43,827 nucleotides of DNA from CAYVMN01 sp964452575 (GTDB lineage: Bacteria > Desulfobacterota > DSM-4660 > Desulfatiglandales > Desulfatiglandaceae). The first letter of the stretch is position 1. The number at the start of each line of letters is the position of its first letter. Below are positions 24,308 through 31,716 of this stretch, in pieces. Both the position numbers and the translations under genes were made by a program. The stretch covers positions 1 through 43,827 of the forward strand of contig CAYVMN010000006.1 of assembly GCA_964452575.1 (NCBI GenBank), given 5' to 3'. A model generated the notes under the pieces. It made no database searches and was not told the DNA's origin. It worked only from the letters and a program-made list of their open reading frames with translations.

Positions 24308-24883
24308 TTAGAAAAGGGTCTTACGCATCCGCAGTAAGTAGCCTGCGCCTGATACAAGGAGATGCAGTGCTATGGTTAGCGGAAAAGACCACAGGATCAA
24401 AATGGGAGAAGGCCTCACAAGAAACAGTAAAAATATCCATATGCCTATGGTCAGATCCACCTGATCAAGAAAGGAAAGGGCTATTCCCATGATACCCCTG
24501 CTTCGTTTTCCGGGGGAGATCTCCAACCGACGCTTAATAAAACTGTTGGGCAACTCACCGAGCGTCATGCCAAGGCCAATAACTAAACCTATAAGATATC
24601 CGCTCTTTGTGTAGTCCAACAAGAAGAACCAGGGAGAGACATAATTTTCTTTCTGAAGCCAACCCTGAATACCTCCCCCGAGGCTGCAAAAAACCACGTT
24701 AATCGCAAACCCCCTCCAGGTCTTATGATCACCAAATATCCTTTTTCCCCTGTAGGTCAGAGCAAGGTCAAGTGGTCTCTTGAGCCAACTCATCCAATCG
24801 TGCCTTATGCAGAGTCCCTGGGCGACAGCTGCCAAGAGGAGAGGGGACCCCAGGAACATGAGCTGGCAGGTCATCTCCAGCAT
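24308..24883 (-). CDS. CarS-like (DUF46) lipid cytidylyltransferase
   Basis: A 191-residue polytopic membrane protein with about five hydrophobic segments. RIFGDHKTWRGF, the GLGMTLGELPNSFIKRR stretch, the following ISPGKRSRG and FLDQVD match the CDP-archaeol synthase (CarS, DUF46) pattern, in which KTWRG, SFIKRR and LDQxD form the CTP/lipid site. Archaeal CarS makes CDP-archaeol from an unsaturated diether phosphatidate; bacterial homologues are of uncertain substrate. The genome also has a normal CdsA (3692-4495), so this protein probably acts on a different lipid. It starts 9 bp after the radical SAM stop codon and is almost certainly cotranscribed with it. Confidence 0.8.
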   Translation of the reverse strand: MLEMTCQLMFLGSPLLLAAVAQGLCIRHDWMSWLKRPLDLALTYRGKRIFGDHKTWRGFAINVVFCSLGGGIQGWLQKENYVSPWFFLLDYTKSGYLIGLVIGLGMTLGELPNSFIKRRLEISPGKRSRGIMGIALSFLDQVDLTIGIWIFLLFLVRPSPILILWSFPLTIALHLLVSGAGYLLRMRKTLF

Positions 24884-24892
24884 AATTGCTCT

Positions 24893-26053
24893 TTATGAGG
24901 TACCAAAGAATTTGGCATAGGCATGTTTTGCCACCCACTGCATTGAATAGCGGAGTGAGCGGGTATAATGGTTGACCTGGAAATTGCAGGTGGAAAGGCA
25001 GCGCTGGCTGCATCCTTGCTTCTGTTTATTGAGGGTCTCTTGATCGAACCTAGGACCATCGTATATATTCCCCCAATCTTCCTTTGACCCATACAGCTCG
25101 AAACAAGGCGCGAGACTGCCGTCCAGTCGGATTACCACAGACATTTCACCCGCCCGGCAGGGCCAGGAAGGCAATTGGTTACGAATGAATAACTTCATGG
25201 CCTGCAGGTGCTCAATGGAGTTGACCATGGTAAACCCTTCAAGGTTTTTCGCGGTCAACCAATCTATAAGGTCGTCCACTGCCTCAATCTGATCTTCTGT
25301 AATCCACCCGCCATCCGTTTCATGTCGGTAGTTATCATATTTTATAGGGGGAGGTTCATTGATATGGTAGTCGGTTGCAATACTATACTCATGCGCTATC
25401 TCTGTAAGTCTCCTGGCATCCTCCACATTGCTGTGGGTAATATTGATGTTGAAGAAGGTGATATAGCCATATTCCTTTTGCCTTTCCACCAGGTATTCGA
25501 ACTGCTCCTTTATGCGGTTAAAGTATTTGGGTGTCCCTTCCCGGTACCCTAACGCGTCAACGGCTAGATTTATAGTAGATACCCCCGCCTTACCTATTTC
25601 ATCGATAAATTCCTTGTCCAGGAGGATGCCATTTGTGGGCAGGTAGACAAAAAAATCCTTGTCTGTGGCGTATCGTGTGAGGTCAATGATGAACTCCTTA
25701 CGGACCAGTGGTTCTCCCCCCATATAGGCCAGCACCTTGCAGCCCACTGATTCAAGCCAGTCTACCGCATCCCTTGCGACTCCCATAGTCATGCCAGGGA
25801 TCCTGTTACCCCTGCTGTAACAATACGGGCAATTTAGATTACAGTTAAGATCTGTGTAGAGAAAGCAGAGGACTGGCCTGAATTGCTTTGAGAGGATTTT
25901 GGATTTCAGGTAAGGAAGAAGCCAGCTTCTATAAGCTCGACTCAGGTTGTTAAAGTGATAGGATGTGGCCGGGCCCTTCTTGCCAGATATGGGGGCCCAG
26001 GCAGTCTCCCTGGAACGAGCAGTGGAAGGTCTCAAATCTTCAAGAGCTCCCAT
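24893..26053 (-). CDS. radical SAM protein with SPASM-like C-terminal cysteines
   Basis: 386 residues. CNLNCPYC (Cys71, Cys75, Cys78) is the CX3CX2C motif that binds the SAM-cleaving 4Fe-4S cluster, followed by a TIM-barrel with MGGEPLVRKEF. The C-terminal part has Cys299, Cys317, Cys348, Cys352 and Cys356, suggesting an auxiliary cluster as in SPASM or twitch enzymes. It resembles the broad PqqE/MoaA/HpnH-type set, but I cannot assign a subfamily. The start is ATG 26053, with AAAGGTGGT 7 bp upstream; a GTG four codons earlier overlaps that site. It leads the operon with the CarS-like lipid enzyme, so modification of a lipid or a membrane-associated substrate is one possible role. Confidence 0.82.
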   Translation of the reverse strand: MGALEDLRPSTARSRETAWAPISGKKGPATSYHFNNLSRAYRSWLLPYLKSKILSKQFRPVLCFLYTDLNCNLNCPYCYSRGNRIPGMTMGVARDAVDWLESVGCKVLAYMGGEPLVRKEFIIDLTRYATDKDFFVYLPTNGILLDKEFIDEIGKAGVSTINLAVDALGYREGTPKYFNRIKEQFEYLVERQKEYGYITFFNINITHSNVEDARRLTEIAHEYSIATDYHINEPPPIKYDNYRHETDGGWITEDQIEAVDDLIDWLTAKNLEGFTMVNSIEHLQAMKLFIRNQLPSWPCRAGEMSVVIRLDGSLAPCFELYGSKEDWGNIYDGPRFDQETLNKQKQGCSQRCLSTCNFQVNHYTRSLRYSMQWVAKHAYAKFFGTS

Positions 26054-26126
26054 ATAAGACACCACCTTTCTTATTCTTATCAGATCACTTTTTTAACTAT
26101 TATGACCTCCCTTTCCGATGAGTCAG

Positions 26127-26170
26127 AAGGCCCCTACACATTCATATCATCCGGGAAGTGTATGAGCCTT
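26127..26170 (-). other. hairpin in the leader of the radical SAM operon
   Basis: AAGGC (26127-26131) and TACAC (26135-26139) pair with GTGTA (26158-26162) and GCCTT (26166-26170), separated by a symmetrical 3x3 internal loop and an 18-nt apical loop. It lies in the 278-bp gap 26054-26331, inside the presumed untranslated leader of the minus-strand operon. I do not recognise a riboswitch class. Confidence 0.35.
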
Positions 26171-26234
26171 TATGACCAACATCCATGCATTACCCTTGAG
26201 TCTACTTATGTTATCGAGCTACATATTCCAAGAG

Positions 26235-26263
26235 ATTATAACTACTCCGAAGGGGTTTTTCAC
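26235..26263 (-). promoter_or_regulatory. candidate promoter of the radical SAM-CarS-MEMO-PilT operon
   Basis: On the minus strand GTGAAA (26263-26258), a 17-bp spacer and a perfect TATAAT (26240-26235), giving a leader of roughly 175 nt before ATG 26053. The -35 is only a 4/6 match. Nothing resembling a terminator follows the ketosynthase gene, so read-through from upstream is also possible. Confidence 0.45.
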
Positions 26264-26331
26264 GCAAAATCTGAGCATTTATCTTTAAATTTCGGTATTG
26301 CTGTTAGCTTCACGACCCATTTATCACAGGA

Positions 26332-27627
26332 TTATGTATCATATCTCTCCAACAAAATCGAGGCATTTTGTCCCCCAAACCCGAAACTGTTGTTTAATGC
26401 CTTTCTGACCGGTTTTTCTATCGCCTTGTTGGGGACGTAGTCCAGATCACAACCATCTCCAGGGGTTTCCAAATTGATTGTTGGATGTATCTTGCCCCTT
26501 TCTATGGAAAGTGCTGTTGCAATCGTTTCTATCCCTCCTGATCCACCTATGAGGTGGCCTGTCATGGATTTGGTGGAACTAATGGGTACGTTATAGGCAT
26601 GGGTGCCAAAGACCTTCTTTATGGCCGAGGTCTCAATGGGATCATTCAGGGGTGTTGAGGTACCGTGGGCATTTATATAGTCGATTTTTCCAGGAGATGT
26701 AATACCTCTTTTTAGTGCGTCCTCCATGGCCTTCGCCTGGGCACCACCGGATGGGTCAGGCACAGTGATATGGTAGGCATCTGATGTTGCCCCATATCCG
26801 GTCATTTCGCAATAGATATGTGCCCCACGATCCAGCGCATGGTGAAGTTCCTCGAGGATGAAAATTCCGGCGCCCTCTCCCATAACAAACCCGTCCCTAG
26901 CCGCATCAAAGGGCCTTGATGCCTTTTCAGGCTCGTGATTTCTTTTACTCATGGCACTCAGGGCAACAAAGCCCCCGAAGACAAAGGGCGTGATACAGGC
27001 ATCAGCGCCTCCTGTGACCATGATTTTTTCCTCTCCGAGGAGGATCTGTTTGTATGCCTCTATCATGGCATGGTTTGAAGAGGCACACGCAGTGGAGACG
27101 TTGAATGCAATCCCCTTTATTCCGAATTTCATGGTAACGTTGACGGCCACGGCACATATCTGGGTGTGTGGGAGCGCAAAGGGGGAAATCTTTCTGGGGC
27201 CATTGTGTTTTAGGAAGCTTCTATGCCACTTCTCGCATAGGTCCATGTTTTGGGCACCCACCCCAAGGATCGTCCCGATCGTCCAGGAATTTATTCCTTT
27301 GATCACGTAACTTCCAGGTCCCTTGCCTTCCTTTACAAATTCGAGGTCGAGACCGGCGTCAATGAGGGCCAGTTTGGTCCCGGCGAGTGCAAACTCGGCC
27401 GTCCTGCTGAAGTATCTAAAATCCTTGCCTCTCTCGATGAACTGCGCCAATGAGAACCCTTCAACGGTACATGCTATCTGGGAGTCATACTGATCCATAT
27501 CGTAGCCTTCAAAGTTGATCCTCCTCGCTCCGGACCTGCCACTCGTCAATGAGGCCCAGAATTCTTCCTTTCCAATACCAATCGGCGTAATAGGCCCCAA
27601 TCCGGTTATGACAACCCTCTTCTTCAT
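26332..27627 (-). CDS. beta-ketoacyl-ACP synthase II-type ketosynthase
   Basis: A 431-residue thiolase-fold condensing enzyme. The catalytic triad is visible: Cys181 in VSTACASSNHA, His321 in NAHGTSTPLND, and His358 in STKSMTGHLIGGSGG with Lys353. FDAARDGFVMGEGAG is another FabF hallmark. It would extend acyl-ACP by decarboxylative condensation with malonyl-ACP. It is about 20 residues longer than E. coli FabF because of an enlarged segment around residues 65-120. The start is ATG 27627 (AAAGGTGT upstream); the open frame upstream overlaps mnmA. It is a stand-alone gene with no acpP or fab genes beside it, so it may be a secondary, dedicated ketosynthase. Confidence 0.88.
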   Translation of the reverse strand: MKKRVVITGLGPITPIGIGKEEFWASLTSGRSGARRINFEGYDMDQYDSQIACTVEGFSLAQFIERGKDFRYFSRTAEFALAGTKLALIDAGLDLEFVKEGKGPGSYVIKGINSWTIGTILGVGAQNMDLCEKWHRSFLKHNGPRKISPFALPHTQICAVAVNVTMKFGIKGIAFNVSTACASSNHAMIEAYKQILLGEEKIMVTGGADACITPFVFGGFVALSAMSKRNHEPEKASRPFDAARDGFVMGEGAGIFILEELHHALDRGAHIYCEMTGYGATSDAYHITVPDPSGGAQAKAMEDALKRGITSPGKIDYINAHGTSTPLNDPIETSAIKKVFGTHAYNVPISSTKSMTGHLIGGSGGIETIATALSIERGKIHPTINLETPGDGCDLDYVPNKAIEKPVRKALNNSFGFGGQNASILLERYDT

Positions 27628-27661
27628 AGTACACCTTTCTTGGTCAAATCTATCTGCCCTA

Positions 27662-28780
27662 TCAAACCGCCCTTTCAATAATACCGCCCCCGAAGACCAT
27701 ATCTCCTGAATAAAGTACCACGGACTGGCCAGGGGTCACGGACATCTGAGGTCGGTTGAAGACTATCTTTGCCCTGCCATGCCTCAGCGGAAAGACCGTT
27801 GCGTCGGCCTCCTTGTGTTTGAGGCGGATTTTTGCCTTTACTTTGTAAGGCCTGTCCAGTCTCTCTATGGCTATCAGATTGAGATTTCTTGTTGTAAGGC
27901 CATCCGAAAAGAGGCCTTCCCTTTCACCTACCACAACCCTGTTGACTTGTGCATCGAGCTTGGTGACATAGAGGGGTCGCTCTGACCAAATGCCCAGCCC
28001 GCGGCGCTGTCCTACCGTATAGTATATAATCCCGCGATGCCTTCCGATGATGTTCCCGGCTGCATCCACGATATCGCCTTCCTTTACCACCTGGTCGCTG
28101 AAAAGAGAAGTGTATCCGCCACTCGAGACAAAATCCTGGCTTTCCGGCCGAGCTGCGGTTTCAAGACCCAAGAAACGGGCCATCTCTCTTACCGTCTTCT
28201 TTGTGTAGCCTCCTACGGGAAATAGTGTTCGGGAGAGCTGCTTTTGACTGAGGGTGTACAGGAAATAGCTCTGATCTTTCGATAGATCAGCGGCCCTTTT
28301 TAGGAAAAACCGTTCCTTCGATCTCTCTATCTGTGCATAATGCCCGGTCGCAAAATAGTCAAATCCAATCCCGGCCTGTCTCAGCTTTTCCAGCAAGAAG
28401 CCAAACTTCACCACCTGATTGCAGACGATGCAAGGGTTAGGTGTCTTCCCTGCAAGGTATTCTCTCCTGAAGTAGTCCAGGACGTACCTCCCATATTCTT
28501 CTCTCAGGTCCACCACATGAAACGGTATGCCCAGTTTCTTGCAGACAGAGTCTGCCATTTCTATATCCTCTTTTTCACCTGGGCCGTAACACCCGTGTCT
28601 TTCGGAATTCTTGACTGCCACGGACCCATCAAAGATCATCATGGTAGTCCCTGCCACATCGTATCCTTCATTCTGGAGAAGGGCAGCGGCGAGCGAAGAA
28701 TCCACGCCCCCGCTCAGGCCAACCACGACCTTTGCCTTTTTTTTCCGCTCCACGGTTTCACTAGAAGATAGCAAGGCCAT
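27662..28780 (-). CDS. MnmA-like tRNA 2-thiouridylase lacking the second catalytic cysteine
   Basis: A 372-residue PP-loop enzyme. SGGVDSS (23-29) binds ATP, NPCIVCN (Cys117, Cys120) holds the nucleophilic Cys, and GHYAQIE, SKDQSYFLY and YTVGQRRGLGI are standard MnmA motifs. In classical MnmA, SQDICF carries the cysteine that receives the persulfide; here the segment reads ESQDFVSSGGY with Val218 in its place, and no cysteine follows within the segment. It also has an unusual HGCYGPGEKEDI stretch (Cys64). It may be a paralogue with a different sulfur relay or cluster chemistry, or a tRNA-thiolation enzyme with a changed mechanism. AAGGAG precedes ATG 28780. Confidence 0.82.
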   Translation of the reverse strand: MALLSSSETVERKKKAKVVVGLSGGVDSSLAAALLQNEGYDVAGTTMMIFDGSVAVKNSERHGCYGPGEKEDIEMADSVCKKLGIPFHVVDLREEYGRYVLDYFRREYLAGKTPNPCIVCNQVVKFGFLLEKLRQAGIGFDYFATGHYAQIERSKERFFLKRAADLSKDQSYFLYTLSQKQLSRTLFPVGGYTKKTVREMARFLGLETAARPESQDFVSSGGYTSLFSDQVVKEGDIVDAAGNIIGRHRGIIYYTVGQRRGLGIWSERPLYVTKLDAQVNRVVVGEREGLFSDGLTTRNLNLIAIERLDRPYKVKAKIRLKHKEADATVFPLRHGRAKIVFNRPQMSVTPGQSVVLYSGDMVFGGGIIERAV

Positions 28781-28784
28781 TGGA

Positions 28785-28859
28785 CTACTTCTCCTTGAGG
28801 TCCTTTTCCACGACCGAATTTATCCCTCCTGGGACAGATATGAGGATGTCGGTCCCCAT
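28785..28859 (-). CDS. possible 24-codon leader ORF before the mnmA-like gene
   Basis: ATG 28859 with AAAGGG upstream opens a frame of 24 codons (MGTDILISVPGGINSVVEKD...) that ends in TAG 4 bp before the MnmA start. The ribosome binding site of mnmA lies inside its last codons, so translation could be coupled. It may equally be chance, or the remnant of a longer gene. No homologue is recognised. Confidence 0.25.
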   Translation of the reverse strand: MGTDILISVPGGINSVVEKDLKEK

Positions 28860-28941
28860 ATCTAGCCCTTTGAAATCAATACCATTTAGTTATTGGAGTG
28901 TCAAACTTGGGGGCTCGGTGGAGAGAGTCGGATCAGCAGGT

Positions 28942-29394
28942 TCATCTCCTTTCTTCTGCTGACGTGCCATGAGGCATAATGGTCTCTTGATAACACTTGA
29001 CAAGTCTTGATCCAATCACACCTGCCAGTCGTTTCATAATGATTAGACCCTCCGGGGGGTATTTTTCAAACAACCCTATTAAGAGATCAGCGTCAATTTT
29101 TATTACCCTGCTCTCCTTGAGAGTCCTGGCGCCGGCCGTGTAGCGATTTGGTTCAACCAAGGCTGACCAGCCAAACAACTGGCCTGGCTGGTTCACCCGA
29201 AAAGAGAATCTGTCCTCTACATGGATCCTGATATCTATTTCCCCTTCTTCCAGGATATACAGGTAGTCCGCAAAATCTCCCTCTTCAAATAAGACATGGC
29301 CTTCAGGAAAAACCTTTTCTTCAGCATCAGCCGCTATTTTGTTTATAAAGTGTGAAGGAATCCCCTTGAACAGTTCAACCTCATTGATGAACAT
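28942..29394 (-). CDS. cyclic nucleotide-binding domain protein (no DNA-binding domain)
   Basis: 150 residues forming one CRP-type beta-barrel: FPEGHVLFEEGDFADYLYILEEGEIDIRI (first half), then FGWSALVEPNRYTAGARTLKESRVIKIDADLL with the phosphate-binding cassette region, and a C-terminal helix. No helix-turn-helix follows, so it is not a CRP regulator; it probably signals by protein contact or is a structural sensor. The expected cassette residues (GE...RxA) are altered to GWSALVEPNRYTA, so cNMP binding is doubtful. GGAGGGA precedes ATG 29394. It follows etfA by 22 bp on the same strand, suggesting cotranscription. Confidence 0.82.
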   Translation of the reverse strand: MFINEVELFKGIPSHFINKIAADAEEKVFPEGHVLFEEGDFADYLYILEEGEIDIRIHVEDRFSFRVNQPGQLFGWSALVEPNRYTAGARTLKESRVIKIDADLLIGLFEKYPPEGLIIMKRLAGVIGSRLVKCYQETIMPHGTSAEERR

Positions 29395-29416
29395 GACTTG
29401 TCCCTCCTGATCTTTC

Positions 29417-30409
29417 TTACATTAATTTCTTGATCTCCTCAATTAGATCTGGGACGGCCTTAAAGAGATCTGCAACAATACCGTAATCTGCTACCTTGAA
29501 TATTGGGGCCTCTTCGTCCTTGTTAATGGCCACAATGACCTTCGAAGATTTCATGCCAGCCACGTGCTGAAGTGCCCCTGAAAGGCCGACAGCGATATAA
29601 AGCTCTGGTGCGACGATCTTCCCGGTCTGGCCCACCTGAAAGTCGTTGTGGATATACCCAGCGTCCACCGCAGCGCGGGTGGCGCCGACAGCGCCGCCTA
29701 ATAGGTCGGCGAGCCCTTCAATAAGCCTGAAATTTTCAGCCGACTTGAGCCCCCGACCCCCGGAGACCACTACCCGCGCATCTGGCAGATCGGGCCTTTC
29801 GGAGACCGTTTTTTCGAAACCGTTAAACTCGATCCGGCCGAGTACCTTGGGCGGGGGAGGGACATCAACCTTCTCCACCGGGCTCGCGCTGGCCACCGGC
29901 TCAAATGGGTCGAATCCGGTCTGACGCACTGTAACAAGCTCAATTTCAGTGTCTATCTGCACGGTGGCATTCACGTTCCCTGCGTACATAGGGCGGATGT
30001 AATTAAGCTTACTGTCTTCAAAAAAGAGGTCAATAACGTCGCTGGCCATGCCGGCCTTAAGGTCATGAGAGAGCCGGGGGAGGACATCTTTGCCCGTACT
30101 CGAAGCAGGGCTGACAACGACCTTATAGCCGCCACTGCGCACTACCTGTTCGATAACCGGTGTCCAGCGCTCGGCCAGGGCGTGATCGAGCCCCGGGGCC
30201 TCTGCCAGGAGTACCCTGTCGGCCCCAAGATGGGCAAGGTAGGAAGTTTGGACGCTGAGGTCATCGCCCAGCGCAAGGATGCTGTATGTGCCACTGATGA
30301 AAGATCCCGCCCGTGATGCAAAGGTAACGGCCGAGTTTGTCGACTTCTTGACCTCGCCATCGAGGATCTGCGCTACCACTAATACCTTTAATACCTTACC
30401 CATGTGCAT
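29417..30409 (-). CDS. etfA: electron transfer flavoprotein, alpha subunit
   Basis: A 330-residue FAD-carrying subunit. The C-terminal FAD domain shows VVSGGRGLKSAENFRLIEGLADLLGGAVGATRAAVDAGYI, then QVGQTGKIVAPELYIAVGLSGALQHVAGMKSSKVIVAINKDEEAPIF in successive pieces, the usual EtfA signature. With EtfB it takes electrons from acyl-CoA dehydrogenases or similar flavoproteins. No acyl-CoA dehydrogenase or Etf:quinone oxidoreductase is in the window, so its partner is unknown; the acyl-CoA genes at 9414-22054 suggest beta-oxidation-like chemistry. It lies 9 bp after etfB. The base composition of etfA and etfB is visibly richer in GC than that of the neighbours. Confidence 0.94.
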   Translation of the reverse strand: MHMGKVLKVLVVAQILDGEVKKSTNSAVTFASRAGSFISGTYSILALGDDLSVQTSYLAHLGADRVLLAEAPGLDHALAERWTPVIEQVVRSGGYKVVVSPASSTGKDVLPRLSHDLKAGMASDVIDLFFEDSKLNYIRPMYAGNVNATVQIDTEIELVTVRQTGFDPFEPVASASPVEKVDVPPPPKVLGRIEFNGFEKTVSERPDLPDARVVVSGGRGLKSAENFRLIEGLADLLGGAVGATRAAVDAGYIHNDFQVGQTGKIVAPELYIAVGLSGALQHVAGMKSSKVIVAINKDEEAPIFKVADYGIVADLFKAVPDLIEEIKKLM

Positions 30410-30418
30410 TTCCTTTCT

Positions 30419-31246
30419 CTAGATGACTCTTGCCTCGTACTTCAGGCGCTTAACAAGCTCTTCGACTGAGTCCACGATGATGCCGGCACTGCGAACCGGG
30501 GGCGGGGTAAAGGCGATCGTATTTACCCTCCTGCTGGTATCCACACCTAATTCTTTGAGTGTGTGTCTTTCCAAAGGTTTCTTCTTGGCCTTCATGATGC
30601 CGGGAAGTGACGCGAAACGGGGACCGTCTTTATTGAGCCTCTCCTGAGGGCTCACATTATTATTGACACCCCCTGGAGTCACGATCCGCACGTCAACCGA
30701 AATCACGGCCGGGAATTTCACCGTAGCGCTGGCACATCCTCCATCCACCTCACGGGTGACGGTGGCCTGGGATAGGTCGGGCGGGGCCTCGAGCCGGCCT
30801 GCGAACGTGGCTTGGGGCCAACCGAGCATTCCGGCAAGGATCTGGGCCGTCTGATTTGAGTCGCCGTCCACGGCCTGCTTGCCCATTAGGACGAGATCGG
30901 GTGATTCCTTCTCGATCAGCTTGGCGAGGGTGCGGGCGACTACAGTCGCATCCAGGTCCTGGTCCTCGCCCGCGACAATGATCCCGCGGTCAGCACCCAT
31001 CGCGAGACACCACAGCACCTGATGGGCCGCCTCTTCAGGGCCTATGCTTACGACCACGATCTCGCCACGCATTTTGCCAGCAGCATCTTCAAGCAGCCTG
31101 AGGGCAGCCTCGACCGCATATTCGTCGAAGGGATTGGGTTTCCAGTCAAGCCTTTCCGTGCTCACGCCCTTGCCGTCGCTGCCGATCGTTACCTTGTCCA
31201 CATTGTCGGGGTCAGCGACCCTTTTCATTGGAACTATGATTTTCAT
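30419..31246 (-). CDS. etfB: electron transfer flavoprotein, beta subunit
   Basis: 275 residues starting MKIIVPMKRVADPDNVDKV, with the EtfB features LDWKPNPFDEYAVEAALRLLE, the DLVLMGKQAVDGDSNQTAQILAGML AMP/recognition region split around residue 135, and a C-terminal arm that wraps EtfA. The start is ATG 31246, with AAGGAGG just upstream; the same frame is open for another 60 codons, but that part lacks EtfB similarity and contains the untranslated leader from the promoter at 31445-31473. EtfA follows directly. Together they form the soluble heterodimer. Confidence 0.94.
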   Translation of the reverse strand: MKIIVPMKRVADPDNVDKVTIGSDGKGVSTERLDWKPNPFDEYAVEAALRLLEDAAGKMRGEIVVVSIGPEEAAHQVLWCLAMGADRGIIVAGEDQDLDATVVARTLAKLIEKESPDLVLMGKQAVDGDSNQTAQILAGMLGWPQATFAGRLEAPPDLSQATVTREVDGGCASATVKFPAVISVDVRIVTPGGVNNNVSPQERLNKDGPRFASLPGIMKAKKKPLERHTLKELGVDTSRRVNTIAFTPPPVRSAGIIVDSVEELVKRLKYEARVI

Positions 31247-31444
31247 GTGCCTCCTTGTTGACAATGGTTTCTTTGAGGTTATTTCGGCAATATATTTTAG
31301 TCCTGGACTGGGAGATACAGATCCATTGGATGACCAGCCAGACAATCCTTGGGTACCGATGAAAGGAGTAAATGAAAATGGGACTGAGATGCCCTGATTG
31401 CCTGTCCTTCTTCTTGGGAAGGCCATTCCTTGCAGTTTCTTTTA

Positions 31445-31473
31445 TTTATACTGGGCTGTGGCACAAAATTCAA
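31445..31473 (-). promoter_or_regulatory. promoter of the etfBA operon
   Basis: On the minus strand TTGAAT (31473-31468), a 17-bp spacer and TATAAA (31450-31445), a very good sigma-70 match. A 6-bp inverted repeat GTGCCA/TGGCAC (31459-31464 and 31488-31493) spans it and could be an operator. The leader to ATG 31246 would be about 190 nt. Confidence 0.6.
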
Positions 31474-31493
31474 GAAAAACTTTACGGGTGCCA

Positions 31494-31716
31494 AAAGGGC
31501 ATGTGCGTGGCCCTATGTACTACCCTGAAAAAATCGCCGTTATCTTCTTGAGCGATAGGGGATGGCGCTCTGCATCCGGCGCTCTTACCCCATGTCCGGC
31601 ATTCAGGAGTGGCCCGCCGAGCATCAAGAGACCAAAGGGAATCTGATGGCCGATCCTCAAGAGGGAGGTAAACGTCAGATACGATGGGTTGATAGGCAGG
31701 AGCTTCAATGCCACTG
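31494..31716. other. gap upstream of the etf promoter without a recognised gene
   Basis: Between the MoeA-like stop codon and the etfBA promoter both strands show open frames of 60-115 codons, but none has a ribosome binding site plus recognisable domain. One minus-strand frame encodes a mildly hydrophobic stretch (IPFGLLMLGGPLLNAGHG). It may be a decayed gene end or non-coding. Confidence 0.3.

Noticed and set aside
24893..26053. Treating the radical SAM gene as the AmmeMemoRadiSam component
   Set aside because: It has SPASM-like C-terminal cysteines and not the PflA-like form, and AMMECR1 is absent.
25955..26440. 161-codon plus-strand open frame over the radical SAM promoter region
   Set aside because: It overlaps the starts and ends of two well-supported minus-strand genes, has no ribosome binding site and no domain.
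31484..31493. TGGCAC-like sequence on the minus strand as a sigma-54 promoter for etfBA
   Set aside because: The matching -12 element would be GT instead of GC; the TTGAAT-17-TATAAA match nearby is far better.
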